Shown: in pieces, positions 19,002-26,877 of the stretch
Layout: each line of letters begins with the position of its first letter
Numbering within the stretch: the stretch's first letter is position 1
NCBI RefSeq assembly: GCF_000737865.1
Contig: NZ_CP007287.1
Location: 978,872-1,042,871, forward strand
DNA: 64,000 nt
Direction: 5' to 3'
From: Bifidobacterium coryneforme
GTDB lineage: Bacteria > Actinomycetota > Actinomycetes > Actinomycetales > Bifidobacteriaceae
The notes under the pieces: generated by a model
The model's input: only the letters and a program-made list of their open reading frames with translations
Databases searched by the model: none
Told to the model about the DNA's origin: nothing
Program-made: the position numbers and the translations under genes

Positions 19002-19726
19002 CTCTTCCCCTCCTGGAGGCGTCTGATGGCCTCGTGCTGGATGGCCACAACAGCCTTGGAATCCTGGATACGAGCTGCCACCAATTCCTCCCATGTCACC
19101 CAGGTCGACTGGATGTGCTCTCCTGGGTCGAAACGTCGCCCCTCTTTGTGCCATTTACGCAAGTGCAAGACCAGGGTATGACCGAACTCATCGCTCATTC
19201 CCAGGGAAGAGTAGACCCCCGGACCCTTGTCGAAGAAGCCTGAGTCCTGGTCGAGGTCCAACCGACCACCCTCCGCAGAGCCGTGAGACTTCTCACTGCC
19301 CGGCACCAGACCGGTCTCCTCATGCAGCTCGCGCAGGGCGGCCTGGACCGGTGTCTCTCCCCGGTTGATGAAGCCGGCGGGCAGACCGTGGACGTACCCA
19401 CCCGCACCGACTCTGTACTCCCTGGTCAGTAGGTAGGTGTCGACGGCCAAGTCATGAACCAGTATGACCACACAGGGGCCATGATGGATCAGCTGTCGCC
19501 GAATACGGTCCGTGGAACCGTCGGTCTGGGGCAGCTCTATGAGCTTGTCCAGAACAGTGAAAATGGGACCCGAAAAGACCTCTTGGCTATGGATCTCCCG
19601 GGGTTCGATGGACATGTCGGTCCCCTCCCCACCCAGCTCAGCCAGACGCTGATCAATGGTGGGCCCGGCGGCACCATCGGTGCCGTGGGTGTTTTCAAGA
19701 CTCGCCTGGTATTTGGTATCGGTCAT
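18983..19726 (-). CDS. NUDIX hydrolase, ADP-ribose pyrophosphatase-like
   Basis: Hydrolyses a nucleoside diphosphate linked to another group, most likely ADP-ribose. The 247-residue protein carries a complete Nudix box GFINRGETPVQAALRELHEE followed by TGL (near residue 125), with the preceding strand LLTREYRVGAGGYVHGLPAG typical of ADP-ribose pyrophosphatases. I start at ATG 19726, preceded by GGGAGAA; an in-frame TTG/ATG stretch further up has no ribosome site. About 40 polar N-terminal residues precede the domain. The stop codon lies inside the tRNA-Pro gene on the other strand, so the last six codons overlap the T-arm and acceptor stem. The NIF3-like gene lies upstream. Confidence 0.85.
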   Translation of the reverse strand: MTDTKYQASLENTHGTDGAAGPTIDQRLAELGGEGTDMSIEPREIHSQEVFSGPIFTVLDKLIELPQTDGSTDRIRRQLIHHGPCVVILVHDLAVDTYLLTREYRVGAGGYVHGLPAGFINRGETPVQAALRELHEETGLVPGSEKSHGSAEGGRLDLDQDSGFFDKGPGVYSSLGMSDEFGHTLVLHLRKWHKEGRRFDPGEHIQSTWVTWEELVAARIQDSKAVVAIQHEAIRRLQEGKSRASRI

Positions 19727-19840
19727 TTCTCCCACTGTCCTTCCAAACATCCCTGCCCCGGGCAACGGGCGCTGCCGACCGGCTTATGGCCGACGTTCAG
19801 GGTGGACTCATGAATCAGGTTCAGAAGCACTGCCGAAGAA

Positions 19841-20779
19841 TCAGCGCAGCACCAGAGTCCATGGATCGGTCTGTATCGATGACTCCCGTATGTCGGGAGT
19901 GAATCCGGTCGCCTCGTGGACGGCCGCTGGTATGTCTTCCAAGGCGTAGCGGAACCATAATCCCTCGATGGCCGAATGGGGAGTGTTGATCAGCATGGGC
20001 CTGGGATGGTGCTCCTCCGGTCCGTCCGCCCCAATGGAATCCGACAGCCCGGCCGCGTACAAGGCCTCCTGGAAGGCATCGGTTGCGGGATGGTGACGGA
20101 GGTCGCTGGTGATGTAGACATCCGCCCCCGCGGTCCGGACCGCTTCGAATTCCGAATCACCAGAACCTGGAAGGACCGCCACTGTGGAAACCATGGCGGA
20201 CTCGGGGCCGGCCACTTGGATACCCATCTGGGTCTTGGGCAGAATATCAGCCACCCGGCGTGCCAAATCCACCAACGACAGGGGCTCAGAGAGCCTTCCC
20301 AGACGTCCCAGCCCGACCTGGATGTCCTCTCCGGCGTGAAGGTCATGGTCCGACGTTCCGGCGGGAACCAGGGGTCTGGTCTCCTGAAGACCAAAGAGAT
20401 CCGCCGCAGCCTGGGCCACTCCCCTATAGGCCGCATCGGCATTGGTATGTCCGACCCAGAGCCCGCAATGGCCACTTATCAACCTATTGACGATGGCCCC
20501 GCGGAAGCCCATGCCGGACACCTCATGGACCGACCGGAAGAAGAGCGGATGATGGGTGATCAGAAGATCCGCTTCCAGAGCGATGGCCTCCTCGACCACA
20601 TCAGGTCTGGGATCAACGGCACACACGATCCGGCGAACCGGCCAGGAGGGGTCGCCAATAACAAGCCCTGGGTGGTCCCAGTCTTCGGCATAGTCCAGTG
20701 GGTAGAGTGCTTCAAGGACCTTGACCACCTGACCCAGAACAGGCGCAACGGCTCCCTTGCGGCTCTCATCGGTCGACAT
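19841..20779 (-). CDS. NIF3/YqfO-family dinuclear metal protein
   Basis: Member of the NIF3 (DUF34, GTP cyclohydrolase I type 2-like) family, ring-shaped proteins with a two-metal centre whose physiological role is still unclear. In 312 residues it shows the expected metal ligands: DWDHPGLVIGD near residue 33, LLITHHPLFF (His pair near 75), GHTNADAAY (Asp near 113) and the C-terminal part containing GADVYITSDLRHH. ATG 20779 follows GGAGGGGGGGC. It lies 24 bases past polA, so it is probably transcribed with polA. It has the short form without the inserted PII-like domain. Confidence 0.85.
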   Translation of the reverse strand: MSTDESRKGAVAPVLGQVVKVLEALYPLDYAEDWDHPGLVIGDPSWPVRRIVCAVDPRPDVVEEAIALEADLLITHHPLFFRSVHEVSGMGFRGAIVNRLISGHCGLWVGHTNADAAYRGVAQAAADLFGLQETRPLVPAGTSDHDLHAGEDIQVGLGRLGRLSEPLSLVDLARRVADILPKTQMGIQVAGPESAMVSTVAVLPGSGDSEFEAVRTAGADVYITSDLRHHPATDAFQEALYAAGLSDSIGADGPEEHHPRPMLINTPHSAIEGLWFRYALEDIPAAVHEATGFTPDIRESSIQTDPWTLVLR

Positions 20780-20803
20780 GGACTGCCCCCCCTCCTACCT
20801 GAA

Positions 20804-23692
20804 TCAGTGAGCCGCCAGCTGCCAGTCCTGCCCGATGCCTGTAGACACATCCAGCGGGACGGCAAGGCTGACCGCGTGCTCCATGGAGTCCTTGACCAGT
20901 TTGGTGGCTTTTTCGGCCTCTCCCGGCGCAATCTCCACCAGAAGTTCGTCATGGATCTGCAGGGAGATACGGCTCTTCAAACCCTCCCGATCGAGGGCAC
21001 GGCTGGCTTTGATCATGGCGATCTTCATGATGTCGGCAGCGGACCCCTGGATGGGTGCGTTCAGGGCGCCGCGTTCAGCCGCCTCACGTGTCGGGCGTCG
21101 GTTGGAGCGTAATCCGGGGAAGTAGCGCCTCCTGCCGAACATGGTCTCCGTATAGCCTTTCTCACGGGCATCCGCCACCAGGGACTCAAGATACTCGTGG
21201 ACCTTGCCGAAGGTGGCGAAGTACTTGGCCTTCAGCACATCGGCCGCAGCCGGGCTTATCTTAAGCTGCTGGGCCAGCCCATAGGTGCTGAGCCCGTAAG
21301 CCAGGCCGTAGCTCATGGCCTTGACGTGCGAACGCTGGTCGCTGCTGACCTCATCCATGGGTATGTCATAGACCAGACTTGCCACGTAACGGTGGAAGTC
21401 CGTACCCGACTTGAATGCCTCAATCAAAGCCTGGTCGCCGGACAGGTCGGCCATGATGCGCAACTCCACTTGGGAGTAATCCGAACTCAGCAGGGCCTCG
21501 TACCCCTCACCGGGAACGAAGGCGGAACGAATCTCCCGGCCTCGGGCATCCCTGTTGGGGATGTTCTGCAGGTTCGGGTCAACCGAGCTCAGTCTGCCCG
21601 TGGCAGCCACAGTCTGCTCGTAGGTGGTGTGGAGACGACCATCGTGCGGGTTTATGGCCTCGCGAAGCGTCTGGACGATCTGCTTGAGCTTATTGGTCTC
21701 CCTGTGCTTGAGCAGGGCACCAAGGAAGTCGTTTGCCCGTTCATTGTTTACGGACTTGACGTAGAGGTCCTGAAGGACCGCAACGTTGGTGGAATAGGAA
21801 CCGGTCTTCGTCCTATGGGAGGGAGCCAGGCCCATATCCTCGAAGAGGACCTTCTGCAGCTGCTTGGGGCTCTGAAGATTGACTTGTGTACCGGCACGCT
21901 GCCAGGCAATGTCCTGGGCCTGTCTGGCCTCCGATGAGAACTGGTCATGCATGGCCTTGAGGCGGGCATCATCCACCTTGGCCCCCTCGGTCTCCATATC
22001 TGCAAGGACCCTGGAGGTGGGCAGCTCAATGGTACGGAGCAGGCCATACTGATGACGCTCATCAATGAGTGATTGGAGCCGGTCGGCCAGCATCATCACA
22101 TACTGCGCCTGACGAAGAATCCTGGACCCTCGGCTCTCCTTGTCCTCTTCGGGGGACCCGTCAAGGGAGAGACTGCCCTGGGTCGCCTCAGGTTCCTTTT
22201 CGATGGGAATGCCCAGGAAGTGGGCTGCCGCCCCCTCCACATCATCGGCGTGGAAATCCGGCTCGGCCAGATACCCGGCCAGTTTGGTATCGAAGAGGGG
22301 CATGGGAACATGCAGGTTCCGACTTCCCAGGAAATGCAGGTGCTCCTTGTATCCGTGCACGACACATGAACCTACGCGAGCATCCAGCAATCCCTGGATG
22401 GCCTCCACCATACCGGCATCCAGGTCATCGGCTGCGAAGGCGATTCCATGGCCGTCGATGGACAGGATGGAGAGTTCCCGAAGGTTGTAGTCACCATGAT
22501 TGGAGGCGCCTCTGGCATACAGGACCCAGTGATCCTTCATGGCCTCGGCGCATTCCGTATCCCTGTCGGCCGACTGCCTGGTGTCCACATCCCGGCTAAG
22601 GGTATCTGCCATGTCGTTGACCTGTTGGGCCGAGCGAATCGACCCTTCCTTGTCAGGCAGATGCTTGTCGGCCCATTCTTCCAGGGCCTTCGGATCATCG
22701 ACCGTGTCCGCAACGGGCTCCTTGAAGACCACCTGGTCCTCTCCGCCTGCCACGGCCGAGGCCGACGAGTAGTCGTAATCCTCCACCGTATTGAATCCAC
22801 GAAGAATCTTCTTGCGTGTAGTGGGGCTGAACTGCAGCTTGTCGAAAATCGGCACCACCTTATCGGTATGGATGGTTCCGAAGGCGAGGTCCTTGACCGT
22901 GACCCCCAGGTCCAGGTCACGCACCAGGGCGTTGACCTTCCTATTCAGCATGACCTGGTCCCTGCATTCTGCCAGGGCCTGCCCCTTCTTGCCGCCTATC
23001 TCCTCCGCGTGATCGAGGATGTTCTCCAGGCTGCCGTAAGTGTTGATCCACTTAGCCGCGAATCCGTCACCGACTCCGGGCACACCCGGGATATTGTCCG
23101 CTCCCTCACCGCGCATGGCCGCCAGATCCGGATACTGGCTGGGGGTCACCTTGTACTTGTGGACGATGGCCTGCGGGGTCATGTGCTTGAGGTTCTTGAA
23201 ATGGTGACCGGGGTACAGGACCGTCACCTTGTCGCTCACCAGCTGGAAGGCATCCCTATCGCCGGAGAGGACCAACGTGTCGAAGCCCGCGGCCTCTCCC
23301 ATGGTGGCCAGGGTGCCGATGACATCATCACCTTCGTACCCGGGTTTGACGATGTAGGTGATGCCGAGACCCTCAAGAAGGTCCTCCACCAGGGGCAGCT
23401 GGGAAAGGAGATCCTCAGGCGCAGCCTCACGGGTGCCCTTGTAGTCGGGCATGAGTTTGTTGCGGAAGGTGCCGCCCTTGACATCGAAGGCGACTCCCAT
23501 ATGGGTGGGCTTCTCCTTGGCGATGATATCGGCGAGCATGGTGGCAAAGCCCCAGACCGCATTGGTCGGCTGGCCGGTCGTGGTGGTGAAGCTCTCGACA
23601 GGAAGGGCGTAAAAAGCCCTGAAGGCCAAAGAATGACCGTCCACGACCAGAAGCTTGCCGCTTGCACCGTTTTGGGTCTTGGCCTCTTCCAT
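20804..23692 (-). CDS. polA: DNA polymerase I
   Basis: Fills gaps during Okazaki-fragment processing and excision repair. The 962-residue protein has an N-terminal 5'-3' exonuclease/flap domain (VVDGHSLAFRAFYALP, GYEGDDVIGTLA, LSGDRDAFQLV, IPGVPGVG), a central region where the 3'-5' exonuclease carboxylates are not recognisable (common in actinobacterial PolA, so probably no proofreading), and an intact A-family polymerase domain with motif A SSDYSQVELRIMADLSGD, motif B SHVKAMSYGLAYGLS and motif C QIHDELLVE. The start is ATG 23692 or the adjacent GTG 23695; the gene begins 11 bases after pdtaR and is probably co-transcribed with it. Confidence 0.96.
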   Translation of the reverse strand: MEEAKTQNGASGKLLVVDGHSLAFRAFYALPVESFTTTTGQPTNAVWGFATMLADIIAKEKPTHMGVAFDVKGGTFRNKLMPDYKGTREAAPEDLLSQLPLVEDLLEGLGITYIVKPGYEGDDVIGTLATMGEAAGFDTLVLSGDRDAFQLVSDKVTVLYPGHHFKNLKHMTPQAIVHKYKVTPSQYPDLAAMRGEGADNIPGVPGVGDGFAAKWINTYGSLENILDHAEEIGGKKGQALAECRDQVMLNRKVNALVRDLDLGVTVKDLAFGTIHTDKVVPIFDKLQFSPTTRKKILRGFNTVEDYDYSSASAVAGGEDQVVFKEPVADTVDDPKALEEWADKHLPDKEGSIRSAQQVNDMADTLSRDVDTRQSADRDTECAEAMKDHWVLYARGASNHGDYNLRELSILSIDGHGIAFAADDLDAGMVEAIQGLLDARVGSCVVHGYKEHLHFLGSRNLHVPMPLFDTKLAGYLAEPDFHADDVEGAAAHFLGIPIEKEPEATQGSLSLDGSPEEDKESRGSRILRQAQYVMMLADRLQSLIDERHQYGLLRTIELPTSRVLADMETEGAKVDDARLKAMHDQFSSEARQAQDIAWQRAGTQVNLQSPKQLQKVLFEDMGLAPSHRTKTGSYSTNVAVLQDLYVKSVNNERANDFLGALLKHRETNKLKQIVQTLREAINPHDGRLHTTYEQTVAATGRLSSVDPNLQNIPNRDARGREIRSAFVPGEGYEALLSSDYSQVELRIMADLSGDQALIEAFKSGTDFHRYVASLVYDIPMDEVSSDQRSHVKAMSYGLAYGLSTYGLAQQLKISPAAADVLKAKYFATFGKVHEYLESLVADAREKGYTETMFGRRRYFPGLRSNRRPTREAAERGALNAPIQGSAADIMKIAMIKASRALDREGLKSRISLQIHDELLVEIAPGEAEKATKLVKDSMEHAVSLAVPLDVSTGIGQDWQLAAH

Positions 23693-23702
23693 CACGCGCC
23701 GC

Positions 23703-24320
23703 TTAGTTGTCTGAGCCCTGGACCTGGGAAATCACCGCGTCTGCAACCTCCTGCATGGTCAGACGGCGGTCCATCGAGGTCTTCTGAATCCAGCGGAATG
23801 CCTCGGACTCGGTCAGCCCCATATTCTCCATCAGGAGGCCCTTGGCCCTGTCCACCCGCTTGCGGGCTTCGAACCGGGCCTTCATGTCCGTGACCTCATC
23901 CTTGAGCGTGTTGATCTGGTCAAAGCGTGAAATGGCCACCTCAAGGGCGGGAAGAAGCTTCTCGGGGGCGAACGGTTTGACCACGTAGGCCATGGCCCCT
24001 GCATCAGCAGCCTTTTCCACCAGGTTCTGCTGGGAGAAAGCCGTCAGCATGACCACCGGCGCAAGGTTCTCCTCGGCAATTTCGGTGGCTGCGGTAATGC
24101 CATCGGTGCCGGGCATCTTGACGTCCATGACCACCACATCCGGGCGCAGCTCACGGGTAAGGTCGATGGCTTCCTGCCCGCTGGCAGCCTGCCCAACCAC
24201 GTCGTATCCGGCATCTTCAAGTGCTTCAACGGTATCGAGCCTGATCAAAGCCTCATCCTCAGCCACGACTACTGTGCGCCCCTTGGGGGAATCGTCGCGG
24301 TCCGCAATATCCGAAGCCAC
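23703..24320 (-). CDS. pdtaR: Response regulator with ANTAR RNA-binding domain (PdtaR-like)
   Basis: Phosphorylation-controlled antiterminator. The 205-residue product has a receiver domain (acidic pocket E21/D22, phosphoacceptor D66 in VVMDVKMPG, Thr in LTAFSQ, Lys in VVKPF) and a C-terminal ANTAR domain (about 135-197: RAKGLLMENMGLTESEAFRWIQ), which binds paired hairpins in nascent RNA. The start GTG 24320 follows GAGG by 7 bases. No kinase gene is adjacent; the likely partner is the PdtaS-type kinase at 54174-55673. polA follows in the same transcript. Confidence 0.9.
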   Translation of the reverse strand: MASDIADRDDSPKGRTVVVAEDEALIRLDTVEALEDAGYDVVGQAASGQEAIDLTRELRPDVVVMDVKMPGTDGITAATEIAEENLAPVVMLTAFSQQNLVEKAADAGAMAYVVKPFAPEKLLPALEVAISRFDQINTLKDEVTDMKARFEARKRVDRAKGLLMENMGLTESEAFRWIQKTSMDRRLTMQEVADAVISQVQGSDN

Positions 24321-24394
24321 TTTCAAACCTCATTTCATCATGTTCCGCGCTCCCCATCCAAGTGGACGTCAAGAGCACGGGGCTCATTTTATCG

Positions 24395-24468
24395 TGCCCC
24401 CGGTGAGACTCGAACTCACACTGCACGGATTTTGAGGCCGTTTCCTCTACCAATTGGGATACGGGGGC
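24395..24468 (-). tRNA. tRNA with anticodon CAA (Leu), short variable arm
   Basis: 74-base cloverleaf on the minus strand: acceptor GCCCCCG / CGGGGGC with discriminator A, D-arm TCC...GGA, anticodon loop CTCAAAA with CAA (24432-24434), 5-base variable region GCAGT, T-arm GTGAG-TTCGAGT-CTCAC. By anticodon it reads UUG (Leu). The class I variable arm is unexpected, because bacterial tRNA-Leu is normally class II. The last pair of the anticodon stem is a C-U mismatch. No CCA is encoded. Confidence 0.8.
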
Positions 24469-24484
24469 TTTCCATACCACAGTG

Positions 24485-24512
24485 AATTTAGCATACTTTA
24501 GAGACGAAGCAA
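24485..24512 (-). promoter_or_regulatory. Predicted promoter of the tRNA(CAA) gene
   Basis: On the minus strand, TTGCTT (24507-24512) and TAAATT (24485-24490) are separated by 16 bases and lie 17 bases from the mature 5' end. Confidence 0.45.
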
Positions 24513-24584
24513 GTGCTTTCGTGTTGATTCAGCCTTACAATACAAAAGGAGGGAACGTATCCCTTTCATCTATCAAAGGAGAGC

Positions 24585-25181
24585 ATGATGACCAGCCAGA
24601 TCTATAGGCGGTTCGATCCGTGGCGTCCATCCCCTGTCGAAGAGAAGTCACGCAAGCAGATAATGGACAGCCACTATTTCAGCGTCGACAAGGTCACCTA
24701 TGCCTCCAGCGACAATGAGCAGTTCGACAGGAGCATCGTCAGCGAGAAGAACGGTGACACCATAGCCGTTCTCGCCATCACCGATGATGGTCGGATTCCC
24801 CTGGTTGAGCAGTACAGGCTCCCCACACACCGGTGGACACTTGAACTGCCGGCAGGACACCCTCTGAACGACAAGGAGGCTCCAATCGATGTCGCGACCA
24901 GACGCCTCAGGGAGGAAGCCGGTTACGTAGCCACCTCCTATAACCAGTTCGCCCGCTTCATCAATACGCCCAGCTTCTCCACCCAGCACACCACCCTCTT
25001 CTACGCGGAGGGTCTCACTCCAGTCACCCCGGCCAGCCTGGCACCGGAAACACCTCATCAGGACGTGAGACTGTTTACCATCGATGAAGCCTACGACATG
25101 GTCATTGCCGGAACCATCCTGGATGCCAAAACCACCATTGCCGTGCTCAGAGCCAAAATCGGTCTCTCTGATCTGCACTGA
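24585..25181 (+). CDS. NUDIX-fold protein with imperfect Nudix box
   Basis: 198-residue NUDIX-domain protein resembling ADP-ribose/nucleoside diphosphate-sugar hydrolases (the segment VEQYRLPTHRWTLELPAG precedes the motif, as in that group). The Nudix box reads GHPLNDKEAPIDVATRRLREE with AGY: the spacing from G to E is one longer than usual and the first Glu of the REx2EE core is Arg (RRLREE), so metal binding and activity may be changed. ATG 24585 follows AAAGGAG. It ends before a bidirectional terminator facing pyk. The substrate is unknown. Confidence 0.75.
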   Translation: MMTSQIYRRFDPWRPSPVEEKSRKQIMDSHYFSVDKVTYASSDNEQFDRSIVSEKNGDTIAVLAITDDGRIPLVEQYRLPTHRWTLELPAGHPLNDKEAPIDVATRRLREEAGYVATSYNQFARFINTPSFSTQHTTLFYAEGLTPVTPASLAPETPHQDVRLFTIDEAYDMVIAGTILDAKTTIAVLRAKIGLSDLH

Positions 25182-25217
25182 CGGTCGGACAAGAATCAAG
25201 CAGACGATAATCATACG

Positions 25218-25257
25218 AAAGTGCCCGGTCCCCTCTCGGGAAACCGGGCACTTTGTG
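25218..25257. terminator. Bidirectional intrinsic terminator between NUDIX gene and pyk
   Basis: Perfect 12-bp stem AAAGTGCCCGGT / ACCGGGCACTTT with a 13-base loop; A/T runs on both sides serve the two convergent genes. Confidence 0.85.
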
Positions 25258-25271
25258 TATTCAGAACCGAA

Positions 25272-26714
25272 TCACTCGGTCTCACCCACCGTGTGGACAT
25301 AAATGGAGTCGGTGTTGCCGGGCTCGTGCTCACCCTGGGCGCAGCTGAGCACAACCAGCTGATCGCCGTCCTCGACCTTACCGGCATCCTTGAGCGCCTT
25401 GTCGACGTACTTCATCAGGTTGACCCTGGTGAAGTCGTGGTAGTCGTCCTCGCAGAGGAAGGCCTCGGTGCCCCAGCTCAGGGCCAGCCAGTGGAAGGTG
25501 TGCTCGTTGGTGGTCAGGCCGTAGATCGGGGCCGCAGGACGCTCACGGGAGATCCTGTGAACCGTGTTGCCGGTCTGGGTGAAGGCGACGATGGCCTTGG
25601 CGTTGAGCTTATCGGCCAGGTCCACGGCAGCCGAGGAGACTGCACCGGAATTGGACATGTCGAAGTTCTGCAGGCTGGGGATCCTGTCGAAGCCATGGGT
25701 GGTGGCGTAGCCGGAAATCCTGGACATGGTGGTGACCGTGGTGTCGGGATAGTCTCCGACAGCGGTCTCGTTGGAGGTCATGGTCGCATCGGCGCCATCC
25801 AGGACGGCGTTGGCACAGTCAGAGGCCTCTGCACGGCTCGGAACCGGGGAGTGAACCATGGATCCCAGGACCTCGGTGGCCACGATGACCGGCTTGGCGT
25901 ACTGACGTGCCAGCTCGATGCAGCGCTTGGTGACCAGGGGGACCTCCTCGAAAGGCATTTCGACGGCCATATCGCCGCGGGCGACCATGATGCCGTCGAA
26001 GACCTTGACGATGTCTTCCAGATTATCGACAGCCTGGGGCTTCTCGATCTTGGCCACGATCGGGATACGACGTCCCTCTTCGTCCATGATCTCATGTGCA
26101 CGATCGATATCGCTTGCAAAGCGGACGAAGGACATGGCGATGATGTCGGCACCGGTGCGGATGCCCCACCGCAGATCGTCCTCATCCTTCTCGGTCAGCG
26201 CAGGCAGGCTGACGGCCACGCCGGGCAGGTTGATGCCCTTGTGGGAGGAGACGGGGCCGGCCACGATGACCTTGGTGTATACCTTGTTGCCCTCGACCTT
26301 GGTGACCTCCAGGCGGACCTTGCCGTCGTCGATCAGGATGGGGTCGCCGGGGTGGCAGTCACCGGGCAGTCCCTTGAAGGTGGTGGAGGTCATGTGCTCG
26401 TCACCCTCGACATCGTCGGTGGTGATGATGAATTCCTGACCGTTCTTGAGCTGGACCTTGTCCTCGCCCTGCTCGTTCTTCTTGAACCAGCCACAACGAA
26501 TCTTGGGGCCCTGGAGATCAACCAGGACTGCTACGTTGCGCCCTGTCTCCTTGCTGGCCTGGCGCACGTTGTTGTAGACCTTGAGATGGTCCTCGGGGGT
26601 GCCGTGCGAACGGTTCAGCCTGGCGACATCCATACCCGCCTCAACGAGCTTTGTGAGGTTCTCCAGGGACTCCGAAGCCGGTCCGATAGTGTCCACAATC
26701 TTGGCTTTGCGCAT
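25272..26714 (-). CDS. pyk: Pyruvate kinase
   Basis: Last step of glycolysis: PEP + ADP to pyruvate + ATP. The 480-residue product opens with MRKAKIVDTIGPAS, has the nucleotide/cation region MDVARLNRSHG, the active-site segment IPIVAKIEKPQ and the Mg2+-binding MVARGDMAVEMPFEEVP (near 240-256), and a C-terminal effector domain. Start ATG 26714 follows GGCAGG. A LacI-family palindrome lies upstream at 26822-26833, matching one at eno, so it is probably under catabolite-type control. Codon bias suggests high expression. Confidence 0.97.
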   Translation of the reverse strand: MRKAKIVDTIGPASESLENLTKLVEAGMDVARLNRSHGTPEDHLKVYNNVRQASKETGRNVAVLVDLQGPKIRCGWFKKNEQGEDKVQLKNGQEFIITTDDVEGDEHMTSTTFKGLPGDCHPGDPILIDDGKVRLEVTKVEGNKVYTKVIVAGPVSSHKGINLPGVAVSLPALTEKDEDDLRWGIRTGADIIAMSFVRFASDIDRAHEIMDEEGRRIPIVAKIEKPQAVDNLEDIVKVFDGIMVARGDMAVEMPFEEVPLVTKRCIELARQYAKPVIVATEVLGSMVHSPVPSRAEASDCANAVLDGADATMTSNETAVGDYPDTTVTTMSRISGYATTHGFDRIPSLQNFDMSNSGAVSSAAVDLADKLNAKAIVAFTQTGNTVHRISRERPAAPIYGLTTNEHTFHWLALSWGTEAFLCEDDYHDFTRVNLMKYVDKALKDAGKVEDGDQLVVLSCAQGEHEPGNTDSIYVHTVGETE

Positions 26715-26783
26715 CTAATGCCTGCCTATTCATAGGTCTTGTATGGAGTCCGCAAGGGACCCCTTTCATTGAATTACATGCCT

Positions 26784-26812
26784 ATTCTACAGTGTCCGCA
26801 GGATAAGGACCA
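26784..26812 (-). promoter_or_regulatory. Predicted pyk promoter
   Basis: On the minus strand TGGTCC (26807-26812, weak -35) and TAGAAT (26784-26789, good -10) are separated by 17 bases, about 70 bases upstream of the pyk ATG. A poor -35 next to an upstream operator fits an activated promoter. Confidence 0.4.
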
Positions 26813-26821
26813 GTCGTTTCC

Positions 26822-26833
26822 GTTAGCGCTAAC
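26822..26833. promoter_or_regulatory. LacI-family operator upstream of pyk
   Basis: GTTAGCGCTAAC is a perfect 12-base palindrome with the central CG typical of LacI/CcpA-family operators. It begins 9 bases upstream of the predicted -35. In bifidobacteria the LacI-type regulators AraQ and MalR1 are known to control central carbon genes; assignment to one of them is inference. Confidence 0.65.
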
Positions 26834-26877
26834 AGCCTGTCTCCCAGTTACCTGGAGTTTGTTTTTGAAACGTCATC

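Noticed and set aside
25221-26735. Long antisense frames over pyk (25221-26735), rpsA (30891-32234), polA (22448-23893), uvrB (29086-30240) and eno (60941-62083)
   Set aside because: Same cause as above; each lies opposite a clearly recognised gene and reads as low-complexity Gly/Val/Asp-rich sequence.
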